From: Saprospiraceae bacterium
Lineage (GTDB): Bacteria; Bacteroidota; Bacteroidia; Chitinophagales; Saprospiraceae
Direction: 5' to 3'
DNA length: 64,000 bases
Assembly: GCA_016714445.1 (NCBI GenBank)
Contig: JADJNF010000009.1
Location: forward strand, 682,001 to 746,000
Part shown: one piece after another, positions 7,171 through 16,586 of the stretch
How the letters are laid out: each line of letters opens with the position of its first letter
Numbering within the stretch: position 1 is the stretch's first letter
Translations under genes and position numbers: made by a program
Notes under the pieces: generated by a model
Database searches by the model: none
Seen by the model: the letters and a program-made list of their open reading frames with translations, nothing else
Told to the model about the DNA's origin: nothing

Positions 7171-9012
7171 ATGCATTGGAGATTTTTATGCTTTTTCCTT
7201 TTATTTTCCGTGCTGACCACATCAGCGCAGGATAAAAAAAGTGCCCCAAATAAAATGCAGCGATCAAAATTTATGTCCGCAGCTGACAAACTTGATGATG
7301 CGCTTCGTGAGAACAATGATCTGAAAATAGCAGCTGCTTATTATGCTTTAGGTGATGAATATGAAAAAGCCGGTGACTACCCTGCCAGTGAATCTTATTT
7401 TTTAAAATCTGAAATCTATTACAAAAAACTTCAGGATATCAAAGCGCTCGCTGAGGTAACCCGCAGAATAGCAAAAGTACAGGAATTTCAATCCAAAAAA
7501 TCTAAAGCCGTCTCCACCTATAATACTGCCGCAAGCTACAGCGCAAAATCCAAAGATGAGCCATTAAAATCCATCAATAAAAAAGATGCAGAACGAATAG
7601 AAGCCAGCAATATTTCTGCTGAAAAAGAAGAAGAAATTATCGCATCAAAAGTCCGGGAAATAGAACAATCACCTACTCTAAAAGACGAACTACCTGAAAC
7701 GTACATTCAACTAGCCGACGCACAAGTGCGTAGTAATAATCTTGTACCAGCTATCGGCAATTATCAAAATGCGATCCAAAATGTCAGAAATGATCCCGAT
7801 CAGCTCATTACACTGACCAACAAACTTTCGGATACCTACATTCTAAACAATGACATGAAAGGTGCCATTGAGTCCAATAAAAAATTACTGCAGCAACCCG
7901 AAATCCAAAATAATGCACCTAAAAAAGTGGAAGTCATTCAAAACCTGAGTAAGGTATACCTGCGCAATAATGACCAGGCAGAAGCAGCAAAAGCATTGGA
8001 AGAGTCTTATCGAATCGCTGTTCAAACCGGACAAACACTCGAGGCTCGTGATATCGTAGGCAAGCTGGCTGATGTCTATCAACTCATGGGTAAAGGGAAC
8101 AAAAGTGTGGTTTTGTATAAGTCATTTCTTAAAGATCTTGAAAAAGTCATCAAAGCAGACAGTACACTGCAAGATTTGGAATTGATTGCATTGACAGAAC
8201 AAAAAATCAAAAAACTGGAAGAAGAACAAGTACTCAAAGATAAACTTATCTCCAAACAAAACACCATCAACTTTGCGCTTTTAGGTGGTATCATTTTGTT
8301 GACAATATTGATGATGTTGATTTACAAATCGCTCCGATCTATACGCCGCAGAAACAAAATCATAGCCCTCCAATCACTTCGAAAAGACATGAATCCACAC
8401 TTCATTTTCAATAGTCTCAATAGCATCAATCAATTTATTTCCCAACATGATGAGAGGACAGCAAATCAATATCTGACCAAATTTTCTACACTGATGCGTG
8501 GCGTATTGGAGCATTCAGCCCATGATTTTATCCCTTTATCGAAGGAAGTGAGCATGATAGAAAACTATTTGCAGCTCGAATACCAACGATTCAATGACAA
8601 GTTTACCTACACACTGCATATTGATGAGACCATAGATCAAGATGATGTTTTGATTCCGAATATGATCATACAACCTCATCTGGAAAATGCAGTTTGGCAT
8701 GGTCTCCGTTACAAAGATTCAGCAGGATTACTCCAGGTAGCCATCACAAAAAATAACAATTCCATCCATGTGACTATAGAAGACAATGGCATAGGAAGAG
8801 CAGAAAGTCATAAACTAAAAACTGCGCATCAGCGGGAACGAAAAAGCAAAGGTACAGGCAACATCGAACAACGCATAAAACTGCTCAATGAATTATATTC
8901 TCTTAATATTCAGTGTGATACAGTAGATTTACTGAATAGTGCCGGAACGAAAATTATTATAACTTTTCCGGCAGATATTGCCGATAAAATACCTAAACAC
9001 AAGACCCTATGA
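7171..9012 (+). CDS. LytS-type sensor histidine kinase with periplasmic TPR repeats
   Basis: A 613-residue protein. A signal sequence (residues 1-20) leads into about 330 residues of TPR helices ('AAAYYALGDEYEKAGDYPAS', 'ALEESYRIAVQTGQTLEARD'), then one membrane helix at about 366-388. The cytoplasmic part is a His_kinase (PF06580-type) module with the phospho-accepting His410 in the DMNPHFIFNSLNSINQFI motif, and a GHKL ATPase with the N box (PHLENAVWHGL) and G box (EDNGIGR). The outer TPRs presumably sense an envelope signal. The last four bases overlap the start of its LytTR partner. Confidence 0.92.
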   Translation: MHWRFLCFFLLFSVLTTSAQDKKSAPNKMQRSKFMSAADKLDDALRENNDLKIAAAYYALGDEYEKAGDYPASESYFLKSEIYYKKLQDIKALAEVTRRIAKVQEFQSKKSKAVSTYNTAASYSAKSKDEPLKSINKKDAERIEASNISAEKEEEIIASKVREIEQSPTLKDELPETYIQLADAQVRSNNLVPAIGNYQNAIQNVRNDPDQLITLTNKLSDTYILNNDMKGAIESNKKLLQQPEIQNNAPKKVEVIQNLSKVYLRNNDQAEAAKALEESYRIAVQTGQTLEARDIVGKLADVYQLMGKGNKSVVLYKSFLKDLEKVIKADSTLQDLELIALTEQKIKKLEEEQVLKDKLISKQNTINFALLGGIILLTILMMLIYKSLRSIRRRNKIIALQSLRKDMNPHFIFNSLNSINQFISQHDERTANQYLTKFSTLMRGVLEHSAHDFIPLSKEVSMIENYLQLEYQRFNDKFTYTLHIDETIDQDDVLIPNMIIQPHLENAVWHGLRYKDSAGLLQVAITKNNNSIHVTIEDNGIGRAESHKLKTAHQRERKSKGTGNIEQRIKLLNELYSLNIQCDTVDLLNSAGTKIIITFPADIADKIPKHKTL

Positions 9013-9752
9013 TCACTGCTGTCATTGTAGAAGACGAAAAAATCGCTCAGGAAATACTGGCGGATTATATCAAAAGATATTGTCCATGTATTCAGTTGTT
9101 AGGTGTTGCGTCCAATATTCATGCAGCTGTTCCTATGATTCGTAATGTGAAACCAGATGTGGTATTCCTGGATGTTGAGATGCCTTTTGGCAATGGATTT
9201 GATGTTCTTGATGCTTGTAGCGATGTACATTTTGAGACCATTTTTATCACTGCTTATGCCGAGTATGCCATCAAAGCCATCAATAAAGCAGCAGCCTATT
9301 ACCTGCTAAAACCCGTTAGTATAGAAGAACTCATCCTTTCCGTAGAGAAAGTAAAAACCACAATTGACCAAAAACAACACATCAATCGAAACAAAATCCT
9401 ACTGGAAAATCTGGCTGAGAAAAAATCTGAATTTCACCAGCTTGTCCTCCCTACCCTCGAAGGATTTGATGTGATCAAAACGGAAAATGTGGTCAGATTA
9501 CAAGGAAATGGCAACTTCACAGACATCTTTCTGCAAGGAAAACAAAAAAAAATGGTGTGTCGTTTTCTAAAGTATTTTGAAGAACTGTTACCTGATCATT
9601 TTGTTAGAATACACAAATCTCACATCGTCAATACTAAATCCATTACATCCTACCACAAAGGTGCAGGTGGATATGTCACACTCGAAGATGGTAGCGAAGT
9701 AGAGGTCTCCGTTTCTTATAAAGATGAACTAATGAGGGTAATGGGGAAGTAA
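9009..9752 (+). CDS. LytTR-family response regulator
   Basis: A 247-residue regulator. The receiver domain (1-120) has the acidic pair at Glu8-Asp9, the phospho-acceptor Asp55 in VVFLDVEMP and the Lys in YYLLKPVS. The C-terminal LytTR DNA-binding domain (about 145-247) shows 'VVRLQGNGNFTDIFL', 'FVRIHKSHIVN' and a conserved 'YVTLEDGSEVEVSVSYKDE'. It is coupled by ATGA to the upstream kinase, so the two form a cognate pair. Its target genes are not known. Confidence 0.93.
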   Translation: MITAVIVEDEKIAQEILADYIKRYCPCIQLLGVASNIHAAVPMIRNVKPDVVFLDVEMPFGNGFDVLDACSDVHFETIFITAYAEYAIKAINKAAAYYLLKPVSIEELILSVEKVKTTIDQKQHINRNKILLENLAEKKSEFHQLVLPTLEGFDVIKTENVVRLQGNGNFTDIFLQGKQKKMVCRFLKYFEELLPDHFVRIHKSHIVNTKSITSYHKGAGGYVTLEDGSEVEVSVSYKDELMRVMGK

Positions 9753-9809
9753 AAAATCCAAACTTATTAAAAATTACACTTGAAGAGTTTATCATATTAT
9801 TTTTAAATC

Positions 9810-9817
9810 TATCTTTG
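9810..9817 (+). promoter_or_regulatory. -7 promoter box (TATCTTTG)
   Basis: A strong TAnnTTTG match followed by C, 26 bases before the ATG at 9844. Confidence 0.55.
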
Positions 9818-9843
9818 CACTCCTCTTCAAAAAATTAGGAATA

Positions 9844-10260
9844 ATGAATATCAAAAATATAGTTTCAGTCAGTGGTCTGTCAGGTCTTTACAAATTGGTA
9901 GCAACCAAAACAAATGGATTGCTGGTTGCTGATATAGATACCGGTAAAACGAGATTTTGTTCGATCAGACAACATCAGTTTACTCCAATGGAAACTGTAG
10001 CCATTTATACGGATGATGATACTATAGAAATCGCCAAGGTATTTCAGAATATGCTGGACAATCAGACAGAACTACCTGTACCATCTCCCAATGCTATCCA
10101 CAAAGAATTGCAAAAATACTTTGAAGTAATAATACCGGATTACGATAGAGACAGAGTATTTCACAGTGATATGAAAAAAATAATCAAATGGTTTGTCTTT
10201 CTGAATGACCGAGGATTTCTCACCGCAATTCCCGAAACAAATAATGAAGAGGAAGAGTAA
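9844..10260 (+). CDS. DUF5606-like conserved Bacteroidota protein
   Basis: A 138-residue cytoplasmic protein starting MNIKNIVSVSGLSGLYKLVA, with 'KTNGLLVADIDTGKTRFCS' and 'YFEVIPDYDRDRVFHSDMKK'-like segments. This is the conserved plan of the DUF5606 family, found across Bacteroidota without an assigned function. It ends in an acidic tail (NNEEEE). It has its own promoter box and converges on the aminopeptidase gene. Confidence 0.8.
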   Translation: MNIKNIVSVSGLSGLYKLVATKTNGLLVADIDTGKTRFCSIRQHQFTPMETVAIYTDDDTIEIAKVFQNMLDNQTELPVPSPNAIHKELQKYFEVIIPDYDRDRVFHSDMKKIIKWFVFLNDRGFLTAIPETNNEEEE

Positions 10261-10334
10261 AAATCATTAACTCTAATATTAAAAATCAATCTTACTTTCA
10301 GGCGATACCATATTACAATAGCTGGAAAAAGTAT

Positions 10335-12932
10335 TTACTTTAACCCCTTGTATTCTTGGATCAAAGTTGGATCCGTCTCATTTTTCAATATATTATTTTT
10401 CAATTCTGCTACCTTGACTAACAGTTTTTCGCCCATCGGATCGGGACTGGTTTTATTTCTGCTACCAAGGTCTTCAGCAATTTTTATCAATGTACTCATG
10501 GACAAAAATTTCCGGTACATGTTGCCATCTTTAGCACTTGCAAGTGTATACAGGAAGTCTGCGGATCGTTCCAGGGCGGCAAAGCTTTTACCCGCCAGGA
10601 ACTCCTGGTATCTGGTGAAATAATCAAAAATATGCATTACACCAATGTTTTTAGCTTTTGACTCAAGATAAGTCAGGTTTTCGGTTGTTTCATCTTTCAT
10701 AATTCCGGCAAGGGTACCTGACAGAAAATCGGAATCGTCGTTTTTAAATTTTTGCAGGTATTCATCAGCTTTTTCCGGTTCAGCACTTCCCATTACTTCA
10801 AGAGCGATCTGGAGTACCGGATATGCTTGTTCACTCTTCAGAATCAGCCTGCAAATAGCCATTGGATCAAAATCTTCGATATTCAGAAGTTTCAGCAAAG
10901 CATCTCTTCTCACTTCGGAATGAGGATCAGTAAGCGCAAAACTTTGCAGACGGTCTATGTAAGCGGTGGCATTACTATCTGAAATAGCATTAATTCCCAT
11001 AGATCTGAAGATATAAAAATTTTCCTTGAGCGCAATATCGATCAGATCAGCATTTCCATCATTGGTACTTGTAAATGCGATCATCTTGTCCATAAAATTG
11101 GCTGATAGTTTGAACTGCGCCTTGTATTGCTCCGGAGTCTTATTTTCGTTAATCAATGCCAAAAGCACATTTTTTCCATCAAATACATACGTAACCGGTT
11201 TCTCTTTAAGGTCTTCGATAAGCACTCTCTGCTTTTTTTCATTGATCATTACCGGATAGTATTGCACAGTGCCATCCGCATAATAAATGGCTATATCCAC
11301 AGGAAATTTAAATACATCATAAAATCCATTGGGTGTTTTGCTTTGATCGACTTCTAAAAGCAATACTTTATTTTCATCATTATAAGTATAAGTCACATCC
11401 AGGTGCGGGTGTCCGGTACCTAAAAACCACTGGTCAAAAAACCAATGTAAATCCTCCCCAATGGTATCTTCAAAAGCCATGCGCAATTCATCCACTTCGA
11501 CTGCTGTACCTGCATTATCGACAAGATACTTATTGAGAGACGCAAAAAATGCTTCATCTCCCACATAATTTCTGAGCATGTGCAATACTAATCCACCCTT
11601 GTTGTAGCTGTGGGCATCAAACATCTGCTCTTTGTCTTCATAAAAATAGTGTACCAAAGGATGTGCACCACCACTAAATACCTGACTGTAATAACCATTC
11701 ATCTCTTTTATACGATGGTACTCAGCACGGTCTTTTCCATATTTGTATTCAAACCATAAATATTCCGCATAATTGGCAAATCCTTCATTTAAAGTAAGAT
11801 TGGACCAGTCTTCACAAGTGACCAGGTTGCCAAACCAATGGTGCATCATCTCGTGAGCCACAATATAATCATTGTCATTGTCGATAAGTTCCTTGTCCGT
11901 TTTCTGCACAAAATCGCCAAAAACTACTGCCCCAGTATTTTCCATGGCACCTGAGACAAAATCTCTAACTACAACCTGACCATATTTATCCCAAGGATAT
12001 GGATAATTGAGTTTTCCGGAGAAAAATCCCAACATTTCAGGCGTATGATTAAATATTTTTTTGGCGTGTTTTCCAAATCCTTTCTCTACCATATAGTTCA
12101 ATGGGATTTCATTCCAAATTTCTGTCTCCTCGTGAAATTCTCCAACTGCAATCATAGCCAGATATGGAGCATGTGGTCTGTCCTGTTTCCAGTGATCGGT
12201 GCGGGTGCCATCCGGATTTTTTCGTGTCGAGATTTTTTTCCCATTCGAAAGGGTAAGATATTTGTCTTCAACGGTCAGAATGATTTCCTGGGTAAATCGC
12301 TCATTGGGTTTATCAAAAGTAGGAAACCAACGGCTATTATTTTCTGTCTCTCCCTGAGTCCAGATTTGGGAAGGAATATCAGGATCAAGATCCAGTGGAT
12401 CTATAAAAAACAACCCTTTGTCAGATGTAATTGCCTCACTTCCGGTTACGGCATTTGAATTAGGTTCGGCTGTATATTCTATGTGTAATTCAAATTTTTC
12501 TTTGCCTTTATACATCTTATCCAGCGTGATGATTAATTTTTCACCCGTATTTTCATACAACATTGGCTTATCAGCAATGGTAATTTTGTGAATTTTAAAG
12601 CCTATAGCATCAAGTGTTATGCTACTTATGGGTTTGAAATATGGGGAAATGGTAATATCCGCATTTCCTAAGACGTATTGTTTTTGCCAGTCAAATTTCA
12701 GATCCAGCCTGGTATGCAGAATGTCAAACATCAATGTAGCTGATGGTCTGTATTCTTTAGGCAAGGAATCCAAAGTGCCTGCAACATCTGAGATTACCAG
12801 GGTGTCGAGCAGTTCTTCCTGCATAAATTCTTCGGGAACTGAATAGACGATGTCTTTTTTTGTTTTACATGATCCGAAAAGGAACAAAACTGAGCAAAAA
12901 ATAAGGGTAAATCTCCCTGTGGCTGATGACAT
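10335..12932 (-). CDS. M1 family aminopeptidase, lipoprotein
   Basis: An 865-residue metallopeptidase that removes N-terminal residues from peptides. It begins with a lipoprotein signal (lipobox LFGSC, Cys22), so it is anchored in a membrane, probably the outer one. The M1 signatures are complete: the exopeptidase GAMEN motif at about 328-332, the zinc site HEMMH at 360-364 with the third ligand Glu383 (LNEGFANYAE), and a downstream Tyr region ('AHSYNKGGLVLHML'). The C-terminal third is helical ARM/HEAT-like. It probably scavenges peptides for growth. It is transcribed away from cvpA. Confidence 0.93.
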   Translation of the reverse strand: MSSATGRFTLIFCSVLFLFGSCKTKKDIVYSVPEEFMQEELLDTLVISDVAGTLDSLPKEYRPSATLMFDILHTRLDLKFDWQKQYVLGNADITISPYFKPISSITLDAIGFKIHKITIADKPMLYENTGEKLIITLDKMYKGKEKFELHIEYTAEPNSNAVTGSEAITSDKGLFFIDPLDLDPDIPSQIWTQGETENNSRWFPTFDKPNERFTQEIILTVEDKYLTLSNGKKISTRKNPDGTRTDHWKQDRPHAPYLAMIAVGEFHEETEIWNEIPLNYMVEKGFGKHAKKIFNHTPEMLGFFSGKLNYPYPWDKYGQVVVRDFVSGAMENTGAVVFGDFVQKTDKELIDNDNDYIVAHEMMHHWFGNLVTCEDWSNLTLNEGFANYAEYLWFEYKYGKDRAEYHRIKEMNGYYSQVFSGGAHPLVHYFYEDKEQMFDAHSYNKGGLVLHMLRNYVGDEAFFASLNKYLVDNAGTAVEVDELRMAFEDTIGEDLHWFFDQWFLGTGHPHLDVTYTYNDENKVLLLEVDQSKTPNGFYDVFKFPVDIAIYYADGTVQYYPVMINEKKQRVLIEDLKEKPVTYVFDGKNVLLALINENKTPEQYKAQFKLSANFMDKMIAFTSTNDGNADLIDIALKENFYIFRSMGINAISDSNATAYIDRLQSFALTDPHSEVRRDALLKLLNIEDFDPMAICRLILKSEQAYPVLQIALEVMGSAEPEKADEYLQKFKNDDSDFLSGTLAGIMKDETTENLTYLESKAKNIGVMHIFDYFTRYQEFLAGKSFAALERSADFLYTLASAKDGNMYRKFLSMSTLIKIAEDLGSRNKTSPDPMGEKLLVKVAELKNNILKNETDPTLIQEYKGLK

Positions 12933-13132
12933 TATAGCTGATTTGTGATAAAAGTGTGCAAAAATAGTAAAAAGGTGTGTAATGACAGATATGTTTGTAT
13001 GGGAAAATTAGGATAATCTGATGATTTGGTCTTCTGAAATATTTTAACAGTTAAACTGAAATTCAGTACTTTTTGTCGATTTTACATAGCCAGATAAAAA
13101 TAATATAAGTATTATTGTGAAAAATTAAATTC

Positions 13133-13696
13133 ATGCTTTTAGATATTATTGTAGCCATCGTTATTTCTCTGGGATTTTATTTGGGGTACTCCCGTGGATT
13201 GATAAAAACTGTGTTTGATAGTTTGTCACTGGTAGTGGGCATACTGGCTGCGTTAAAATTGTCTCCAATAGTCATCAACATCCTTCAGGAAATTATTAAA
13301 ACATCGCCTGCCGTTACTTTCCTCTTGGGGGTAGTTATCACTTTCATTGGTGTCATGGCACTGATCAGATTTATAGGCAAAAAACTGGAAGATATGTTGG
13401 AGGCTGTAAATATTAATATTATAAATAAATTTGCCGGAGGTGCTGTTCAGGCACTATTTTTTGCCTATTTGCTTAGTCTTGTTTTCTGGCTTGTAAATAG
13501 TCTTAACGTCCTGAATCCAGGCACCAAACAAGCTTCTATCACATACCCACTGCTTGAGCCATTACCGGAAAAAGGTAAAGCTGTCTATGCTTCTTTAAAA
13601 CCAATATTCAAAGGTTTTTGGGATAAGACAGTAGAAGCCATGGATAGTATAAAAGAAAAGGACAAAGAACAAACCACCACGCCTGCTGAACAATAA
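13133..13696 (+). CDS. CvpA family inner-membrane protein
   Basis: A 187-residue protein with four predicted membrane segments (about 3-23, 30-50, 60-82 and 100-122), beginning MLLDIIVAIVISLGFYLGYS and containing 'SRGLIKTVFDSLSLVVG', the usual CvpA start. CvpA proteins are needed for colicin V production in E. coli and for envelope stress tolerance elsewhere. The C-terminus ends in a charged tail (KEKDKEQTTTPAEQ). Confidence 0.8.
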   Translation: MLLDIIVAIVISLGFYLGYSRGLIKTVFDSLSLVVGILAALKLSPIVINILQEIIKTSPAVTFLLGVVITFIGVMALIRFIGKKLEDMLEAVNINIINKFAGGAVQALFFAYLLSLVFWLVNSLNVLNPGTKQASITYPLLEPLPEKGKAVYASLKPIFKGFWDKTVEAMDSIKEKDKEQTTTPAEQ

Positions 13697-13732
13697 GTAA
13701 ACATCGGTGTTTGTCCACTTACAACTCAATAG

Positions 13733-14284
13733 ATGGATTTTATCACCCGACATGGCACTCAAAGCAAATTATATAATCTGCGTTTGGAAATACTTTCAGA
13801 TCAGTATGTGCTATGGCAAACCACCAACGTCCATTCTGAATTAACTGATAAGATTTATAAGGTTTATCTGGATGCTAACATGAATCCCCTTTTATCTGAT
13901 TCCTGGATTAGATTTGAAACAAAAGGTTTATCTGCAGCCATTTCTATTTCAAGTGTAATAGAAAAATTTCAGGTTACAGATTTGATCAACTACCAAATGC
14001 TAATCTCTGAAAAATTAAAAACTCACGGCTACATCGTTAACTTATCGGAGGTAAAACAGCATTCCGAAAATGAACATAGTTTGATCATTTATCAAAAACC
14101 ATCCTTTAAACTCCCTTTGATCAATGATAAATCTGATCAGATTTATGGCAACATACATTCAGAAATAAGAATCAAAAGAGGAGAATTGGTGTTTTTTAAA
14201 ATTATAGTACACAGATACAAAGATTACAGATTTGATGATGGCAAGACATTTGATGATTTGATCACAGCTTTGTTTAAAAATTAA
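13733..14284 (+). CDS. Conserved protein of unknown function
   Basis: A 183-residue soluble protein with no signal peptide, 36 bases after cvpA on the same strand, so probably co-transcribed. It shows alternating strands and helices ('KLYNLRLEILSDQYVLWQTT', 'EIRIKRGELVFFKIIVHRYK') and no motif that I recognise. Confidence 0.6.
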   Translation: MDFITRHGTQSKLYNLRLEILSDQYVLWQTTNVHSELTDKIYKVYLDANMNPLLSDSWIRFETKGLSAAISISSVIEKFQVTDLINYQMLISEKLKTHGYIVNLSEVKQHSENEHSLIIYQKPSFKLPLINDKSDQIYGNIHSEIRIKRGELVFFKIIVHRYKDYRFDDGKTFDDLITALFKN

Positions 14285-14306
14285 CGACTAATTCATTACA
14301 TTCAAT

Positions 14307-14314
14307 TATCTTTG
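14307..14314 (+). promoter_or_regulatory. -7 promoter box (TATCTTTG)
   Basis: Perfect TAnnTTTG followed by C, 32 bases before the cystathionine beta-synthase ATG. Confidence 0.55.
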
Positions 14315-14346
14315 CAGAATATTTCTAAAGAAAAGCAAGAATAAAT

Positions 14347-15705
14347 ATGGATTATCGGAATAATATTTTGGAAACAATAGGGAATACTCCCATGGTAAAG
14401 CTCAATAAAGTGGTTGAAGGCATTCCTTGTCTCGTATTGGGAAAAATAGAAACTTTTAATCCCGGACACTCCACCAAAGATCGAATGGCACTTAAGATGG
14501 TAGAAGATGCCGAAAAAGCCGGGAAAATAAAGCCGGGAGGAACATTCATCGAATGCACATCCGGAAATACAGGCATGGGAATCGCTCTTGCAGCAGCAGT
14601 GAAAGGGTATAAATGTATTTTTACCACCAGTGACAAACAATCCAAAGAGAAAATCGATATGCTCAAAGCGGTGGGTGCTGAAGTGATCGTCTGCCCCACC
14701 AATGTAGAACCGGATGATCCTAGGTCATATTATTCCGTAGCTGAAAAGCTGAGCAAAGAAATCCCCAATTCTGTGTGGCTCAATCAATATGACAACCTGT
14801 CCAACAGGGAAGCTCATTATGAATCAACCGGACCTGAAATATGGAAACAGACTGACGGCAAAATCACTCATTTTGTAGTGGGTGTAGGCACCGGAGGTAC
14901 AGTTTCCGGCGTAGCTAAGTACTTGAAAGAACAAAATCCTGATATACAAATCTGGGGAATAGATACGTTCGGTTCTGTTTTTAAAAAGTATCACGAAACC
15001 GGTATTTTTGACAGAAAAGAGATTTATCCATACATTACGGAAGGAATAGGTGAAGATATATTACCTAAAAATGTAGATTTTAGTCTGATAGATCATTTTG
15101 AGAAAGTAAGCGATAAAGATGCTGCCCTTGCTGCCAGACGTTTAGCCAGAGAAGAAGGTTTGCTCTTGGGATATAGTGCGGGTTCAGCTTTGGCAGGTCT
15201 CCAGCAGATGAAAGATCAACTCACACCAACTGATGTAGTGGTGATCTTGTTTCATGATCATGGTAGCCGATATATAGGCAAATTATATAATGATGACTGG
15301 ATGCGTGAGCGAGGTTTCCTTGACAGTGAACTCAAAGTTAGGGATCTTATTGTTTCAAAACGAGATAAAAAATTCATTTCAGTTTCATCGTCAGAGAGTG
15401 TAAAAAGTGTGCTTAAAATGATGAAAGATCTGGATATTTCCCAGCTTCCTGTTATGGATGGCGATAATATTACCGGTTCTGTTACTGAAAGTACTATTCT
15501 GGAGTTTATACTCAATAATCCGTTACAAAACAGCGAAAAACAAGTATCAGAAATCATGGCGCCACCATTTCCTATAGTTGGGGTAGAATTGGCTGTTCGA
15601 GATCTGAATAAATATATTTCAAAGAATGTACCAGCCGTCATTGCAAAGGATTTGTCCGGTGACCTGATTGTTCTTACTCAATATGATATTATTCAGGCTT
15701 TGTAA
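14347..15705 (+). CDS. cbs: Cystathionine beta-synthase with C-terminal CBS pair
   Basis: A 452-residue PLP enzyme that condenses serine with homocysteine to cystathionine. The catalytic domain (1-320) has the PLP lysine in PGHSTKDR (Lys44), the substrate loop TSGNTGMG and the phosphate-binding GTGGTVSG. Residues about 335-452 form two CBS domains ('MKDLDISQLPVMDG', 'MAPPFPIVGV'), which separates it from CysK. It lies alone between a promoter box and a strong terminator, so it is a single-gene unit. Confidence 0.88.
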   Translation: MDYRNNILETIGNTPMVKLNKVVEGIPCLVLGKIETFNPGHSTKDRMALKMVEDAEKAGKIKPGGTFIECTSGNTGMGIALAAAVKGYKCIFTTSDKQSKEKIDMLKAVGAEVIVCPTNVEPDDPRSYYSVAEKLSKEIPNSVWLNQYDNLSNREAHYESTGPEIWKQTDGKITHFVVGVGTGGTVSGVAKYLKEQNPDIQIWGIDTFGSVFKKYHETGIFDRKEIYPYITEGIGEDILPKNVDFSLIDHFEKVSDKDAALAARRLAREEGLLLGYSAGSALAGLQQMKDQLTPTDVVVILFHDHGSRYIGKLYNDDWMRERGFLDSELKVRDLIVSKRDKKFISVSSSESVKSVLKMMKDLDISQLPVMDGDNITGSVTESTILEFILNNPLQNSEKQVSEIMAPPFPIVGVELAVRDLNKYISKNVPAVIAKDLSGDLIVLTQYDIIQAL

Positions 15706-15712
15706 TATCAAT

Positions 15713-15749
15713 AAAAAAGCCTGAAGATTTAAAATCTCCAGGCTTTTTT
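15713..15749 (+). terminator. Rho-independent terminator after cbs
   Basis: AAAAAAGCCTG pairs with CAGGCTTTTTT around a second stem AGATT/AATCT, giving a long hairpin with A- and T-runs on both sides. It can serve cbs and also the convergent gene at 15774-16271. Confidence 0.9.
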
Positions 15750-15773
15750 ATTACAATTTATAGTCTGTATTCT

Positions 15774-16271
15774 CTACTTAACTTTTACTTTTTTGGTTCC
15801 TTTCAGGTTTAAAAGGCCGCCTTTTATTTCTTTTAATTCGATGGTATACTTACCAGGCGCAGCATATTGATATTGAAGATTTTTCTGGGTAACAATCAAT
15901 CGGACACCGTCTCCCATCTCCATAACATATCTGGATGCTTTTTCATCTTGTAAAAATTCAAAATAGAAAGTCTTTCCCGCTTCTATTTTGCCTTCAAATT
16001 TTAAGTAATTATCGAAATCATTTGAACTCACTTCTTCATCACTACTCAATAACAATCCAGCTATAGATGCCGACTGAGGACTATTGCCTGATGATTGAAT
16101 GGACGTTGAATCACTTAAAACAAGATTCTGACCAAATAGGTAAATAGATCCAATAATCCCCGTTAAAACTACGAGGCTCAGCAGCAATGGCTCAAAATGA
16201 GATGAAATAAAATGAGAAAAATGAAAAGACTTCTTGTGAAAATGAAATGGAGTGTAATGTTCTATGTTCAT
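15774..16271 (-). CDS. Single-pass membrane protein with His-rich N-terminus and PKD-like domain
   Basis: A 165-residue protein. The first 26 residues hold six histidines among aromatic residues (MNIEHYTPFHFHKKSFHFSH then FISSHF), followed by one membrane helix (28-46). The outer part ends in 'GDGVRLIVTQKNLQYQYAAP' and 'GKYTIELKEIKGG', which looks like a short PKD/Ig-like strand pattern ('GDG....Y..pG.YtI.L'). No enzyme motif is seen. The His-rich cytoplasmic end might bind metal, but this is inference. Confidence 0.5.
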   Translation of the reverse strand: MNIEHYTPFHFHKKSFHFSHFISSHFEPLLLSLVVLTGIIGSIYLFGQNLVLSDSTSIQSSGNSPQSASIAGLLLSSDEEVSSNDFDNYLKFEGKIEAGKTFYFEFLQDEKASRYVMEMGDGVRLIVTQKNLQYQYAAPGKYTIELKEIKGGLLNLKGTKKVKVK

Positions 16272-16546
16272 ACGATCGGATTTGGGTTAATTAAAAATCG
16301 GTTGTCTTTCCTGACATAAAAGATGTCATTCGGAAGGATAAAGGTATAACTTATTATTGAAATAAAAAATATAAATTTCAATTTATATATCATTTTCACC
16401 ATACATAAATCACTATAAATGAAGTATTAATATTTTTAATTATAAAACTTACTCATAATATGTAACTTATATAACAACGTTTTTCATATCAAAAAAATAA
16501 AAATATATGTTTCAGTTAAATCTACCAGTTCCAGTTGATTATTTTC
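16272..16546. other. Divergent AT-rich intergenic region
   Basis: Lies between two divergently transcribed genes. Apart from the promoter box at its right end it holds only AT-rich sequence with short A and T runs; nothing else is seen. Confidence 0.5.
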
Positions 16547-16554
16547 TAACTTTG
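16547..16554 (+). promoter_or_regulatory. -7 promoter box (TAACTTTG)
   Basis: TAnnTTTG followed by C, 32 bases before the ATG of the hydrolase at 16587. Confidence 0.5.
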
Positions 16555-16586
16555 CGGCCACTTAATTTTAATCTTACTCCTCAATA

